A DNA stretch of 36,770 nt from Photorhabdus cinerea (lineage in GTDB: Bacteria; Pseudomonadota; Gammaproteobacteria; Enterobacterales; Enterobacteriaceae), in the NCBI RefSeq assembly GCF_011189575.1, contig NZ_PUJW01000029.1:1-36770 (forward strand), read 5' to 3'. The translations under genes were made by a program, and so were the position numbers. Numbering within the stretch: the first letter of the stretch is position 1; each line of letters opens with the position of its first letter. Shown here one piece after another: positions 1-9,400 of the stretch. The notes under the pieces are model-generated. The model saw only the letters and a program-made list of their open reading frames with translations. It did no database searches and had not been told where the DNA came from.

Positions 1-1328
1 AAGGCCAGATCACCATTGGTGACAAAGGACTGGACGGTAAGGCGACGGATTATGTCGATATCCTCAGCCGGGCAACGGAATTAAATGGCAAAATTCAGGC
101 GAACACCCTGTCGCTGACGCAGGGCGCCAACCGCATCAGCTTAAAAGACGGCACAGTGAGACCTATCACTGGCGAAGGGGCTAAACCGCAATTAGCCGTG
201 GATACCAAAGCCTTAGGCGGCATGTACGCGAATAAAATTCAGCTAATTGCCACCGAAGATGGTGTCGGGGTTAATCTGAAAGAGTTAACCAGCAATCAAC
301 GTGATATTACCTTAAACGTTAACGGCAAAATCGAACTGGGAAATATTAAGGCTAAAACGGGCCTGAATGTTATTGGCAAAGAAGTCTATATCGCTGCCAA
401 TATTAAGGTACAAACAGAACCAGATATTATCCTTGTAAACACCACACTGCACAATAATGAACTATGGACTGAAGAGGAATGGCAGCAAGGACTCAATTAT
501 TTTATTCAAGGACTAAATTGGTCACAAGGATTTAATGGAGCATATGGCTTTAAAGGTTTTCAACAAGAACGACCGCTTTCAGAGGTTAATCCTCACGGCT
601 TAAATCAGAACTGTTATTACAGTACAGTTGCGGCACTCGTAAATAAAACGACAACCGATCTTGTTGGCGAAACAGAAATTATGCAACAGGACATGGCTAA
701 CTTAATAGAAATCGAAGATTTATTCAGGGCTGCTGGGGTCAACTCAAGCCGAACAGATTTTAATCATCAAGATGCTCAACTTCGCTGGAGTGAAACATTT
801 CACTTTATGAGAAATAATTTGCATCCTGGTCAATTTGCCGGCCTTGCTTACATACGCCCATGATCTCAACCACAAAATAATTTATTTTCCCCTGGTGGAG
901 GCCATATGGTAGTTGTCGGACGCCAGGAAGCCCAACATTTACCTGAACTAATAGTTTTTGATTACCAAAGTGGACAAACAACCGCACTGTACGAAAACTC
1001 TCCTCCTGAAGGTCAATTCCACGAACGCTACCATGTATTTAATCGGCTTCCTACCCAAAGTCGGAAAATATCAGGAGACACCTGGGGGATACTTTATTCG
1101 AAGCTTATTTCCAATACGGTCCAAGCACAGAATAATATTGGGGTTCTCGGCTTTGAGCGTAATGGCGAAATGATCTTCCAAACATTTTCTCTTACAAACT
1201 CTAATCTGAATGTCTTTCAGGAAGTAAGTAGGACAGGAATACATGTAAGACCTGCTCAATTAGGAGGGCTTACGGAACCCACAGATGCAAATCGCGGACA
1301 ATCTTATCGGGCATGGCTTCTTGAATAA
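1..1328 (+). pseudogene. Two-partner-secretion exoprotein (FhaB/CdiA-like) with papain-like C-terminal domain, broken by an in-frame stop; 5' end outside window
   Basis: The frame is open from base 3. The first ~115 codons read like the end of a TPS haemagglutination domain (DYVDILSRATELNGKIQANT, then ALGGMYANKIQLIATEDGVG), which directs export by a TpsB/CdiB outer-membrane partner. Almost at once the sequence changes to a C-terminal domain with papain-like features: Cys in NQNCYYSTVAAL (codon 612-614), His in GGHMVVVGR (903-905) and Asp in IVFDYQSG (960-962). A TGA at 861-863 lies in frame between Cys and His; the frame then continues without another stop to 1328, so this is one gene with a nonsense mutation. 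An ATG at 906 preceded by GGAGG could restart translation, but the product would lack both Cys and His. The long repeat shaft of FhaB proteins is absent, so an internal deletion is inferred. Probably a dead contact-toxin fossil; true readthrough cannot be excluded. Confidence 0.72.
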
Positions 1329-1635
1329 AATAATCACAATATCTACGAGATGGCAGCAAAACCCCCTGTATAAAATAGGGATCGTTATAATTGATTGACT
1401 GGCCGTATTATATCTGATAAAACCATATTAAATATGGTCTATTTATAATCAATCGAGAAATAGAATCGACAAAGGCAAGATTGAGCAGTATCCCCAGTTG
1501 AAAACTACAATTTTGTCCAAGTGAACAGAGCGTATCTGAAAGAATAGCGTTTCCTGACAAGGAGAAACCCAATATTTTTAGAAAAATCACAACCTTCGTT
1601 GTGATTTAGATGAACAATTATAGGATTTGTTTAAG
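1329..1635. other. Intergenic stretch between toxin remnant and membrane protein; no gene recognised
   Basis: No convincing coding sequence is seen here. A 17-bp palindrome (ACCATATT-A-AATATGGT, 1422-1438) and a strong hairpin (1584-1607) are the only structures. An immunity gene is normally expected directly behind a contact-toxin gene; none is recognisable here, although a decayed one cannot be ruled out. Confidence 0.5.
1584..1607 (-). terminator. Perfect 10-bp hairpin, terminator-like on the minus strand
   Basis: AAATCACAAC (1584-1593) and GTTGTGATTT (1598-1607) are perfect reverse complements around a CTTC loop. Read on the minus strand the stem is followed by TTTTTC; on the plus strand no U-run follows. 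It lies 29 bp upstream of the start of the membrane-protein gene, so on the plus strand it would sit in that gene's 5' leader. Confidence 0.45.
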
Positions 1636-1980
1636 ATGATGAAGTTATGCCGCATTATTTTTGCGATTATTGTATTTTATTCTCTTTTCGTTGGTATAAT
1701 GCAAGTATTGTCGCTTAGTAATTATATTTTCAGTGACTATTTTGGATGGTGGCTGATTCCAGCCAGAGTGAGTGCTGTTATATTATCTCTTTACCTTTTT
1801 ACTCTCATTCTTAATTTTTTACCTCTTATTATTGTTGTTTTTATACTTAGCCTGATTATGTTTGTAAATGTATGGCATTGGTCATTATGGACTTCGATAT
1901 TTATATTCATTTGGCCTGTTATTGTTGTCTTTGGTTACTGCCTACTCACCAAGAGCCTGAAATATGATACATCAGACTAA
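1636..1980 (+). CDS. Small four-helix inner-membrane protein of unknown function
   Basis: A 114-aa protein made almost entirely of hydrophobic segments. About four membrane helices can be drawn (roughly residues 5-25, 35-60, 62-80 and 85-108), ending in a short polar tail (KSLKYDTSD). No family is recognised. The chosen ATG (1636) has TAGGA ten bases upstream; a TTG at 1627 in the same frame would add three residues. It follows a contact-toxin remnant on the same strand, so a role as an orphan immunity or accessory protein is possible. However, the toxin domain looks like a cytosolic papain-like enzyme, whose immunity proteins are usually soluble. Base use is strongly AT-rich. Confidence 0.55.
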   Translation: MMKLCRIIFAIIVFYSLFVGIMQVLSLSNYIFSDYFGWWLIPARVSAVILSLYLFTLILNFLPLIIVVFILSLIMFVNVWHWSLWTSIFIFIWPVIVVFGYCLLTKSLKYDTSD

Positions 1981-2430
1981 TTTTTTTCTAAAAAAATCAA
2001 TTCGATGTGATATTCAATATTAATGAAAATGGAAAAGTTTAAATACGGTTTAGGCGACGGTAAAAACTAACAGGTTTACGGAAACTACTCAATTAAAACC
2101 ACTCATTAAATGGTTTTTTAACTAAAAAGCAGAAAACCCTCGAAATGAGAATTACTTTACAGGGTTATCCTCTTTTGACTTGTTTTCTCTTTTTTAGTGA
2201 TAGAAAACCTGCTTTTTTTCGGTGATTAATCAGTTAAAAGGAAAAAATAGTCACCCATTCATGCCAGATGTTTAAATGGTACAGAATGACTAAAAACGGC
2301 TTATTCCCTGTCATGTTTAATGCATTTATTGGCGGTGCTATCCCACCCTGACTGATTTCATGAGCCCGTTTAATCAAACCAATAAACTTAATGCTGCTTT
2401 ATTATTTATGCATTTACCCTTTTATTTAAA
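1981..2430. other. AT-rich intergenic region with nested inverted repeats
   Basis: No gene is seen. It holds a terminator-like hairpin (2095-2120), a 9-bp inverted pair AAAAAGCAG near 2125 and CTGCTTTTT near 2208, and a shorter AACCCT/AGGGTT pair between them. These could be the decayed ends of a small non-coding repeat. Short open frames across 2360-2600 are produced by the ERIC repeat. Confidence 0.5.
2095..2120 (+). terminator. Probable rho-independent terminator of the small membrane-protein gene
   Basis: AAAACCA (2095-2101) pairs with TGGTTTT (2111-2117) around a 9-nt loop and continues into TTTA. It lies 115 bp beyond the stop codon of the only plus-strand gene nearby. The stem is short and AT-rich, so strength is uncertain. 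Confidence 0.45.
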
Positions 2431-2556
2431 ATACCCGTTATCTTTCAAGTTGCCTCTTTGTTGGCGGCACTCACTCACCCCGGTCACAGAGTTATCTATG
2501 CTCCTGGGGATTCGCTCCCTTGCCGTCGCGAGGCATCTTGAAATCCATAGGGTATA
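2431..2556. repeat. ERIC (enterobacterial repetitive intergenic consensus) element
   Basis: An imperfect palindrome of about 126 bp, close to the canonical 127-bp length. The core GCTCCTGGGGATTCGC matches one arm used for ERIC typing, and CACTCACCCCGGTCAC matches the other. The outer ends ATACCCGTTATCTTTCAAG and CTTGAAATCCATAGGGTAT are the usual complementary tips. It lies 53 bp beyond the hemN stop codon, so it may be transcribed as part of the 3' end of that mRNA and fold into a long hairpin. Such elements are non-autonomous and abundant in Photorhabdus. Confidence 0.92.
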
Positions 2557-2608
2557 GATGTAGGTAAATAGAGTTAAGTGAAAACCATAAAATCGGGCAT
2601 CCAAATAC

Positions 2609-3982
2609 TCAAATCACTCTCGAAAACTGACGCTGGCGAACTTGCTGGCGCAAATAAATATCAAAACACATACAAATATTACGAATAAGTAACCGGCCCC
2701 GTGGCATCACTTGAATCCATTTTTCATTCACGTCAACCAGCCCATCTTTAGCTAATGGCACTAATAATTGCAAATCTTCCGCAAAATAACGGGGAAAACT
2801 CAGACCATATTGTTGCTCAATATCGGCAAAATTCAGGCGGAAGTTACAGATCAGCGCTTTAATAACATCACGGCGAATACAATCATCCTGGGATAAAGTT
2901 AAACCACGCCATAAAGCATGGCCCTGTTTTTCCAATTCCGCATAATAGGTTTTTAACTCTTTCTGGTTTTGGGAATAGCTATCGCCCAACATACTAATCG
3001 CAGAAACTCCCATTCCTAACAAATCACACGCTTCCTGAGTGGTATAACCCTGAAAATTACGATGTAACTTCCCTTCCCGCTGAGCGACCGCCAGTTCGTC
3101 ATCCGGGCGAGCAAAATGGTCCATACCGATAAACTGGTATCCATTTCCTGTCAGGGTTGCAATTGTTTCCTGCAAAATATCCAGCTTTTGCTCGGCACCC
3201 GGTAAATCGTGCTCTTTGATTTTACGTTGAGCAGCAAATAAATTCGGCAAATGAGCATAATTGAAAATACTCATCCTATCTGGAGCTAACGCTAATACCC
3301 GCTTCAAAGTGAAAGCAAAGCTTTCTGATGTCTGTTTCGGTAAGCCATAGATCAGATCAATACTGGTGGAATTGAAACCCGTTTCGCGGGCACGCGTGAC
3401 CAAAGCAAAGATGAAATCTTCATCCTGTTCACGGTTAACCAGACGCTGTACTTCTTTATTAAAGTCTTGCACCCCCATGCTCAGACGATTAAAACCTTCG
3501 CGGTGCAAGTGATCAATCATATCCAGTTCAATTTCACGCGGGTCAATTTCAATAGAAATTTCAGCATCCGGCAGAAAATCGAAATGGTTACGCAACAATC
3601 CCATCAATGTACTGATTTGGTCTTTATCAAGATAGGTTGGCGTACCTCCGCCCCAATGCATCTGGCTCACTTTACGGCCAGAAAACAACTTTGAGCGCTC
3701 ACGGATTTCACGTTCAAGCAATTGCAGATATTCATCCGCTTTATGCTTCTGACGAGTTACCAGTTTATTACAACCACAGAAATAACAGAGCTTATGGCAA
3801 AACGGGATATGAACGTAGAGAGAAAGCGGTCGTTCAGGATAACGGACAGCAGCCTGCATAAATGCTGCATTATCATACTGTTGATTGAATTCCAGCGCCG
3901 TAGGATATGACGTATAACGGGGGCCTGAATAATTGTATTTCTGGATCAAAGGCAGATCCCAGACGATGGCTTGCTCAAACAT
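2609..3982 (-). CDS. hemN: Oxygen-independent coproporphyrinogen III oxidase (radical SAM)
   Basis: 457 aa, the same length as E. coli HemN. It converts coproporphyrinogen III to protoporphyrinogen IX in anaerobic haem biosynthesis, using a 4Fe-4S cluster and S-adenosylmethionine in the cytoplasm. The radical-SAM ligands are in CHKLCYFCGC (Cys62, Cys66, Cys69, with Cys71). MHWGGGTPTYL and SIEIDPRE are further SAM-site motifs of the family, and the N-terminal NYSGPRYTSYPTA is typical. The start ATG has AGGAA upstream, located inside the end of the preceding 59-aa ORF, whose stop lies only 2 nt away. This suggests translational coupling in a yihI - small ORF - hemN operon. Confidence 0.97.
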   Translation of the reverse strand: MFEQAIVWDLPLIQKYNYSGPRYTSYPTALEFNQQYDNAAFMQAAVRYPERPLSLYVHIPFCHKLCYFCGCNKLVTRQKHKADEYLQLLEREIRERSKLFSGRKVSQMHWGGGTPTYLDKDQISTLMGLLRNHFDFLPDAEISIEIDPREIELDMIDHLHREGFNRLSMGVQDFNKEVQRLVNREQDEDFIFALVTRARETGFNSTSIDLIYGLPKQTSESFAFTLKRVLALAPDRMSIFNYAHLPNLFAAQRKIKEHDLPGAEQKLDILQETIATLTGNGYQFIGMDHFARPDDELAVAQREGKLHRNFQGYTTQEACDLLGMGVSAISMLGDSYSQNQKELKTYYAELEKQGHALWRGLTLSQDDCIRRDVIKALICNFRLNFADIEQQYGLSFPRYFAEDLQLLVPLAKDGLVDVNEKWIQVMPRGRLLIRNICMCFDIYLRQQVRQRQFSRVI

Positions 3983-3984
3983 AC

Positions 3985-4164
3985 TTATTCCTTCCGATGT
4001 TTTTGCCTGTCTAAACGCAACGCTTCCATTTGTTTGATGTGTTGCGCTGCGGTGACTCTGAGCAGCCGGGTTTTATGCTGCGACAATCGCCATAGTTTAC
4101 CCAATAACCACAGCAAATAACATATTAATAGTGTGGTTATAAGGATTAACCCGCCTTTGATCAT
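3985..4164 (-). CDS. 59-aa single-span membrane protein between yihI and hemN
   Basis: Translating the gap by hand gives a 59-codon frame starting MIKGGLILITTLLICYLLW and ending RLDRQKHRKE. Residues 4-22 form one hydrophobic helix; the rest is basic and probably helical or coiled coil, giving an N-anchored protein with a cytoplasmic tail. It starts 11 nt after the yihI stop and ends 2 nt before the hemN ATG, filling the gap neatly, and its last codons carry the hemN ribosome-binding site. No good Shine-Dalgarno precedes its own ATG, so expression would depend on coupling from yihI. The outline (anchor plus basic helix) recalls the N-terminus of DUF2489-type proteins found near hemN/yihI in other gammaproteobacteria; that link is a guess. 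Confidence 0.6.
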   Translation of the reverse strand: MIKGGLILITTLLICYLLWLLGKLWRLSQHKTRLLRVTAAQHIKQMEALRLDRQKHRKE

Positions 4165-4175
4165 GGAAGACGAAA

Positions 4176-4688
4176 CTAGTTGCCTTTCAGCAGTTGCATA
4201 ATGTCATCCTTCTTCTCTTCTTCACCCTCTTCCTCATCCAGTTTAATTCCCAATTCTTCCATCAGGGCATCAATCCGATCCAGAGTAGTGTCAACATAAG
4301 CATTCTCTTCTTCAGACAACTTTTCGCCATTTTCCAGACGTTCCAACAATGCATCCAGACGATCATCGTTTTCCAGCATTGCCAGCTCTTCCTGCGGCGA
4401 TATACGTGGTTTTGTCTCAGTCTTCGGTTTAGCGGCGACTGGTTTCATCGGCTGCTCGCCAATAATCAGCGGAACCGGCACCTTACTGCCAAGACGTGGA
4501 TCAGATTGCTTCTTGCCTGACTGATGCTTATCGCTGTTTTTCTCCTGATGGCGGCTACCAGCCGGATTGCCGCGATGTTTTTTCTGGCGCTTACGTGCAC
4601 GCCCTTCCGCATTTAGTTCTTCGCGGTTTTTTCTTTTCTGTTTACCAGCAGATGCTCTGGCCAGTGCTTTTTTCTTTAACGGGTTCAT
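4176..4688 (-). CDS. yihI: Der GTPase-activating protein YihI
   Basis: 170 aa, like the E. coli protein (169 aa). YihI stimulates the GTPase activity of the ribosome-assembly factor Der and so modulates late 50S maturation. The N-terminal half is very basic (MNPLKKKALARASAGKQKRK, then RARKRQKKHRGNPAGSR). The C-terminal half is very acidic (LDALLERLENGEKLSEEE and LDEEEGEEEKKDD), the family's bipolar layout. It is the first gene of the operon with the 59-aa ORF and hemN, and is divergent from the glycosyltransferase gene; the 182-bp gap between them must hold both promoters. Confidence 0.92.
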   Translation of the reverse strand: MNPLKKKALARASAGKQKRKNREELNAEGRARKRQKKHRGNPAGSRHQEKNSDKHQSGKKQSDPRLGSKVPVPLIIGEQPMKPVAAKPKTETKPRISPQEELAMLENDDRLDALLERLENGEKLSEEENAYVDTTLDRIDALMEELGIKLDEEEGEEEKKDDIMQLLKGN

Positions 4689-4870
4689 AGCCTGTTACTC
4701 AGTTTGGTTTATCAGGGTATTGCTGCGCCGGAATCTAACAGAAACCGCACGTATAGAAAAGCGCCGCAGATAACTCTTATCTTTTAGTCAAAATCTTCTA
4801 TCATTCATACATGGTTTAACCATCAGCGAATATCCTATTAGCCTTGGCTTTTAATAAATGATAAATCGAT

Positions 4871-6334
4871 ATGCCTATTTCTGATACTTCTTCCTATAAA
4901 CCCGTTTACTTATGGGCAGTTGGTTATGCTCTGTTATGGATTATCGTGAGCTATTCATTCGACCCAACCGTCCCTTATGATGCTGTCGAAGCATTGAACT
5001 GGGGTAAAAACGGAGAATGGGGTTCACCTAAAAATCCGTGGTTAGTCGGTGCAATGATGCTACCTGCTATTCATATAAGTGGTATTTCATTAAGTTTTTA
5101 CTGGTACTTCATTCACTTTATCGCTATCGCTATCGGTATACTCGGCGTATGGCATTTGGCATTCCGGTTGACTGGAAAAAAAGAGCTGGCCTGGCTCGCC
5201 ATGCTGACATTGAATCTGTCCGGTATTATTAATTTCGATATTATCCCTTATAACGATAATTATCTGCTAATTATGCTATGGCCGTGGACTATGCTGTTCT
5301 TTCTGCGAGCAGTGTACGACAATCCGCGCTGGTGGCTGGCATTTGCTCTCAGTTCCGGGCTGGCAGCAATGGGAAAATATTCCACACTGGCACTGGTTGG
5401 CTCGGTTTTCCTCCTGACACTATTTGTACCTAAAGTGCGTCAGTGCTATCGCCACCCTGCTCTTTACATCGCACTGATCATCTGGTTTATGCTGGTACTG
5501 CCTAACGTCTGGTGGCTGTGGAACAATGATTTTGCCGCCTTCAAATGGGTAGATTCACAGATAGATAACGGTTTTAATTTACACACCACCCGCTCGTTAT
5601 TATCCGTATTTTATCCACTGATTATTGTTGGCATTATTATCTATATGCTTGGTGGCCGTATTAGCTGGCCGAAAGAGCAACCTAACCGACTGGTAAACAT
5701 CGCTATTCTGTTACCATTACTGATTATTTACGGCTGGTTTTCATTCAATGAGGGCGGAAGAATGACTGAATGGTTACAACCCTTTATGTCTGTTTCATCA
5801 GCGCTGTTGGTTGGTTCTATCACCCGTTTTCCACAAAAATCATTACGCTGTACTCTGCGAGGACTCACTGTCGTTGCAATATTGATTTGGGGAGGATATG
5901 TACTGATTATGGTTGCCAATATCCGTGGTGCTGGTCATAAGTTTGAAGGTATCAAAGATTTTTCCTGGCAACTGGAGCAGCGCTGGCATCAATTCTATCC
6001 AACACCGCTCCATTATGTCGGAGGCGACTACTTGCATCAGTGGCTGACTTTCTACGCGCCAAGTCAGCCGGAAACGATCCAACCCTGGACGCTAGAAGGA
6101 CAAGCACCCAATATCTATAATCGGCATGTCAAAGAAAACGATATTGTACGTGACGGCGCTATTCTGGTAGGCACAAAGGGTAAAACCTGTGAGCAAGAGG
6201 ACTTCCATAGCGTTTTGCAAGACTGGCCAAAACTCAGAATAAATAGCACTGATGAATTTCTTTTTCAGCCTGAACCTGAAACTCAGCCAATACCGGTCTG
6301 TGTAGGCTTTGTGTCACCGGAAAAATATCAGTAG
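4871..6334 (+). CDS. GT-39/ArnT-like (PMT_2 superfamily) membrane glycosyltransferase
   Basis: 487 aa with about ten hydrophobic helices, then a soluble C-terminal domain from about residue 370. The layout is that of polyprenyl-phosphate-sugar-dependent glycosyltransferases (PMT/ArnT type), which move a sugar in the periplasm. The first loop holds the acidic pair expected for catalysis (PYDAVEALNWG), and a second loop has NFDIIPYNDNYLL. Such enzymes in Enterobacterales decorate lipid A or other surface glycans; the acceptor cannot be read from the sequence. The start is supported only by position, as no strong Shine-Dalgarno is visible. It is monocistronic and convergent with the NRPS operon, sharing a hairpin terminator with it. 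Confidence 0.8.
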   Translation: MPISDTSSYKPVYLWAVGYALLWIIVSYSFDPTVPYDAVEALNWGKNGEWGSPKNPWLVGAMMLPAIHISGISLSFYWYFIHFIAIAIGILGVWHLAFRLTGKKELAWLAMLTLNLSGIINFDIIPYNDNYLLIMLWPWTMLFFLRAVYDNPRWWLAFALSSGLAAMGKYSTLALVGSVFLLTLFVPKVRQCYRHPALYIALIIWFMLVLPNVWWLWNNDFAAFKWVDSQIDNGFNLHTTRSLLSVFYPLIIVGIIIYMLGGRISWPKEQPNRLVNIAILLPLLIIYGWFSFNEGGRMTEWLQPFMSVSSALLVGSITRFPQKSLRCTLRGLTVVAILIWGGYVLIMVANIRGAGHKFEGIKDFSWQLEQRWHQFYPTPLHYVGGDYLHQWLTFYAPSQPETIQPWTLEGQAPNIYNRHVKENDIVRDGAILVGTKGKTCEQEDFHSVLQDWPKLRINSTDEFLFQPEPETQPIPVCVGFVSPEKYQ

Positions 6335-6347
6335 TTTTCTCTGAAAT

Positions 6348-6375
6348 TTGAAAGCCTGATTTAACAGGCTTTCAA
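6348..6375. terminator. Bidirectional hairpin between glycosyltransferase and NRPS genes
   Basis: TTGAAAGCCTG (6348-6358) and CAGGCTTTCAA (6365-6375) form a perfect 11-bp stem around ATTTAA. It sits between two convergent genes, 13 bp after one stop and about 80 bp after the other. The following U-tracts are weak on both sides (CTCTTC and ATTTCAG). Confidence 0.65.
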
Positions 6376-6456
6376 CTCTTCATACACCTTTAACATAATG
6401 ACAATATACAGTATTTCTACAGAGTTATATGTAATGTTACTCTTTGTCGGAAAACC

Positions 6457-9400
6457 TTACTCAACGCTGCTGCCTGTAAGAATACCGAATAGTTGTTGAA
6501 GTATTGGCCCAATCTCTTTAAGCGGGCCTTCACTTAACATACTATCGTGGGAACAATTAATATCATGCAAGGTGATGCTTCCTTCAACATACTCCCCCCA
6601 TAAGTGCGGATCGTAGTTAACATTATCGGCTTCGCTATGGCCTTGTAGTGCCCTAAAGAATATGAGATCACCTTGGAACCGGCTCGGTGAAAACTCGCTG
6701 AGCAAATTCGGTGCATCTCGGAACTCGGCAAGAATACGTTCGAAAATATTCTGATCGAGGCTTGCTAATGGATGCTCGATCTCAGACAGCTGTTTTTTCA
6801 AGCCAGCCACGCTAAGCTGCTGCTCGTTTTCAGGTGCCGAACCGGTAAATGCCTCAAACATTGCACGCAGGCTTTCCCGATCGGTGCGTACCATGTCTCT
6901 GTAAGTCTTCCACAACGGATAACCATCCATAAAGATCAGGACATTGACCGCTTTATTATCCTTTTGCAGCAAGGTGGCTATTTCATGCGCGAGATGGCAA
7001 CCGAAAGACCAGCCCAGCAATGAATAAGGCCCCTCTGGCTGGATCTTATAAATCTCTGCCAGATAATTTTTCGCCATGTCATAAATTGATGGTGGTACAA
7101 GGCCGGTGCTCAACCTGCGAGCCTGAATGCCATAAACAGGCTGCTGCTCGCCCAGATACGGGATCAACCCCGCATAAGACCAACTCAATCCTCCCCCAGG
7201 GTGTAAACAGAACAGCGGCGTTTTTTCGCCAGCTGGCTGCAATGGCAGCATGACGTCCAGCATATTGCCACACGAGTTGCTTTCAAGACGCCGCGCCAGC
7301 AGTGCAACGGTGGGCGATTCAAACAGGTCACGAATAGTTAGCTTCTCATCCAATTCTTTTTCGATACGCACAACCAACCGTGCTGCCAGCAGTGAATGCC
7401 CTCCCAGTGCGAAGAAGTTGTCATCAATACTGATGTGTCCAATACTCAATAACTCGCAGAACTGCGCGTAAAGCCATTTCTCACTTTCAGTCTGTGGTTG
7501 GCGGCCTTGCCGCGAACCGAAGTTCGGGTGTGGCAACGCGGCAACATCCAACTTGCCGTTGGCGTTTAATGGTAGTTCTGCCAGCAGCATGACCACAGCA
7601 GGCACCATAAAATCAGATAAATGTTCACGCGCATGCTGTTGCAGCAACACCGGTAGATCTTCGTGGCTTGCAAAGGGCACCACATAGGCGACCAATTGTT
7701 TATTGCCTGAATGATCCTCACGCGGAATGACCGCCGCTTGCTGCACGGCGGTGTGCTGCTTCAGCACGACTTCGATTTCCCCCAGTTCAATACGGAAACC
7801 ACGAATTTTCACCTGCTGATCGCGACGGCCAACAAAGTTGAGCACGCCATCACGCCGCCATTTCACCACGTCCCCGGTACGGTACATGCGGCTGCCCGCA
7901 GGCCCGAAGGGATCGGCGATAAAATGTGCCGCACTTTGTCCCGGACGCTTAAGATAGCCACGCGCCAAGCCGCGGCCGGCAATGTATAGTTCCCCTGGCG
8001 CACCAACTGGCACCGGCTGTAAAAATTCATCTAATACATAGAGGCTAGTGTTATCCAACGCGGCGCCAATAGGAACGTCCAGATAAGGGGCATCTGTTTT
8101 CGCAATGGGATAATCCGTAGCGTAGGTGGTGGTTTCCGTTGGGCCATAGATATTCATCAATTCAAGATTGGGCCAATGTTCCCGCACCGCCTGCACCGCA
8201 CTGGCGGATATCTTTTCACCACCGGTGAATACTTTCTGCAAAGAACCCAGGCATTGCGGATGTTCTTCCGCAATCAGCCTGAATAACCCTGATGTCAGAA
8301 ATGTGGCGGTTACCTGTTGTTCAACGATGGTCGATGTCAACAGATCCAGATCGAGATCGTCGCCCGGTACGATGACGACCTGATGGCCATTAATCAGAGT
8401 GGCCCACAGCTCATAGGTTGAGGCATCAAATGCGTAGGGGGAATGCAACAGAACGCGCTGGTGATGCTCGCTGCGCCAGCGCCGATCGAGAGTCAGGGTA
8501 ATGACATTATCTTGTGTGGTGGCGATCCCTTTGGGCTGCCCCGTAGAACCTGAGGTAAACATCACGTAGGCCAGATTCTGGGCGCTTACCGGCTCGCTGG
8601 CCCACGCAACATTGTTCTGGGTACTGGCGTTGCCTACGGTTTCCACCTGTAAACTGGCCGGCAAAACCACGTGGCTATGTGCATCATCCACCAACGCAAC
8701 CTGCACCCCGACTTCATCCACTATATGCTGCCAGCGTTCCAATGGATCGCTGGTACGCAGCGGCACATAGAACCCTCCAGCCTTAATTACCGCCAATATG
8801 GCGATCACGAGCGACGACGAGCGCTCCATCAGCAATGCAACACCATGTTCCGCTTTCACGCCAAGCTGTTGCAGGCGTTGTGCCAAATCATTGGCGCGCG
8901 CGTTCAGTTGTGCATAGGTAAGTTGCTTATCGCCACAACTCAGAGCAATGTGCTCTGGTGCCGCCGCCACCTGTTTTTCAAACAGGCTGGCCAACGACAC
9001 CAACGGCACTTTCTGTTCCGTGGCATTCCACTCGGTTACCATTTTGCATTGCTGCTCGGCTGTTAACAGTGGAATATTCGCCACGGGTGTGTCTGGTTCT
9101 TCTGCAATGAACGACAGCAATCGAACAAGGTATTGCGCGAGCGCCGTCACCGTATCGCGATCAAACAGATCGACGGCATACTCAATCTGGGCATTGAGTG
9201 CACACACCTCGCCATCATCGCTATAGACTTCATCAAAATTGAACGTCAGATCGAATTTGGCAGGGGCAAAACCAACCGGCTGCGGCTTTGCCTGCAAATT
9301 GGCAAATTGTTGGGTGTTGTCGCCGTTATTTTGCAATACCAACATTACCTGGAACAGCGGATGCCGTGAGGCAGAACGCTCAGGGTTAAGCGCTTCTACC

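Noticed and set aside
906..1328. 140-codon frame as a separate gene with its own Shine-Dalgarno
   Set aside because: It is in the same frame as the upstream toxin domain and continues its motif order, so it is the tail of the interrupted gene.
1408..1590. 60-codon minus-strand frame between the toxin remnant and the membrane protein
   Set aside because: No ribosome-binding site, no family match, and low-complexity composition; left as intergenic.
2360..2604. Short open frames on both strands near 2.4-2.6 kb
   Set aside because: They lie across the palindromic ERIC repeat and have no supporting start signals or protein-like composition.
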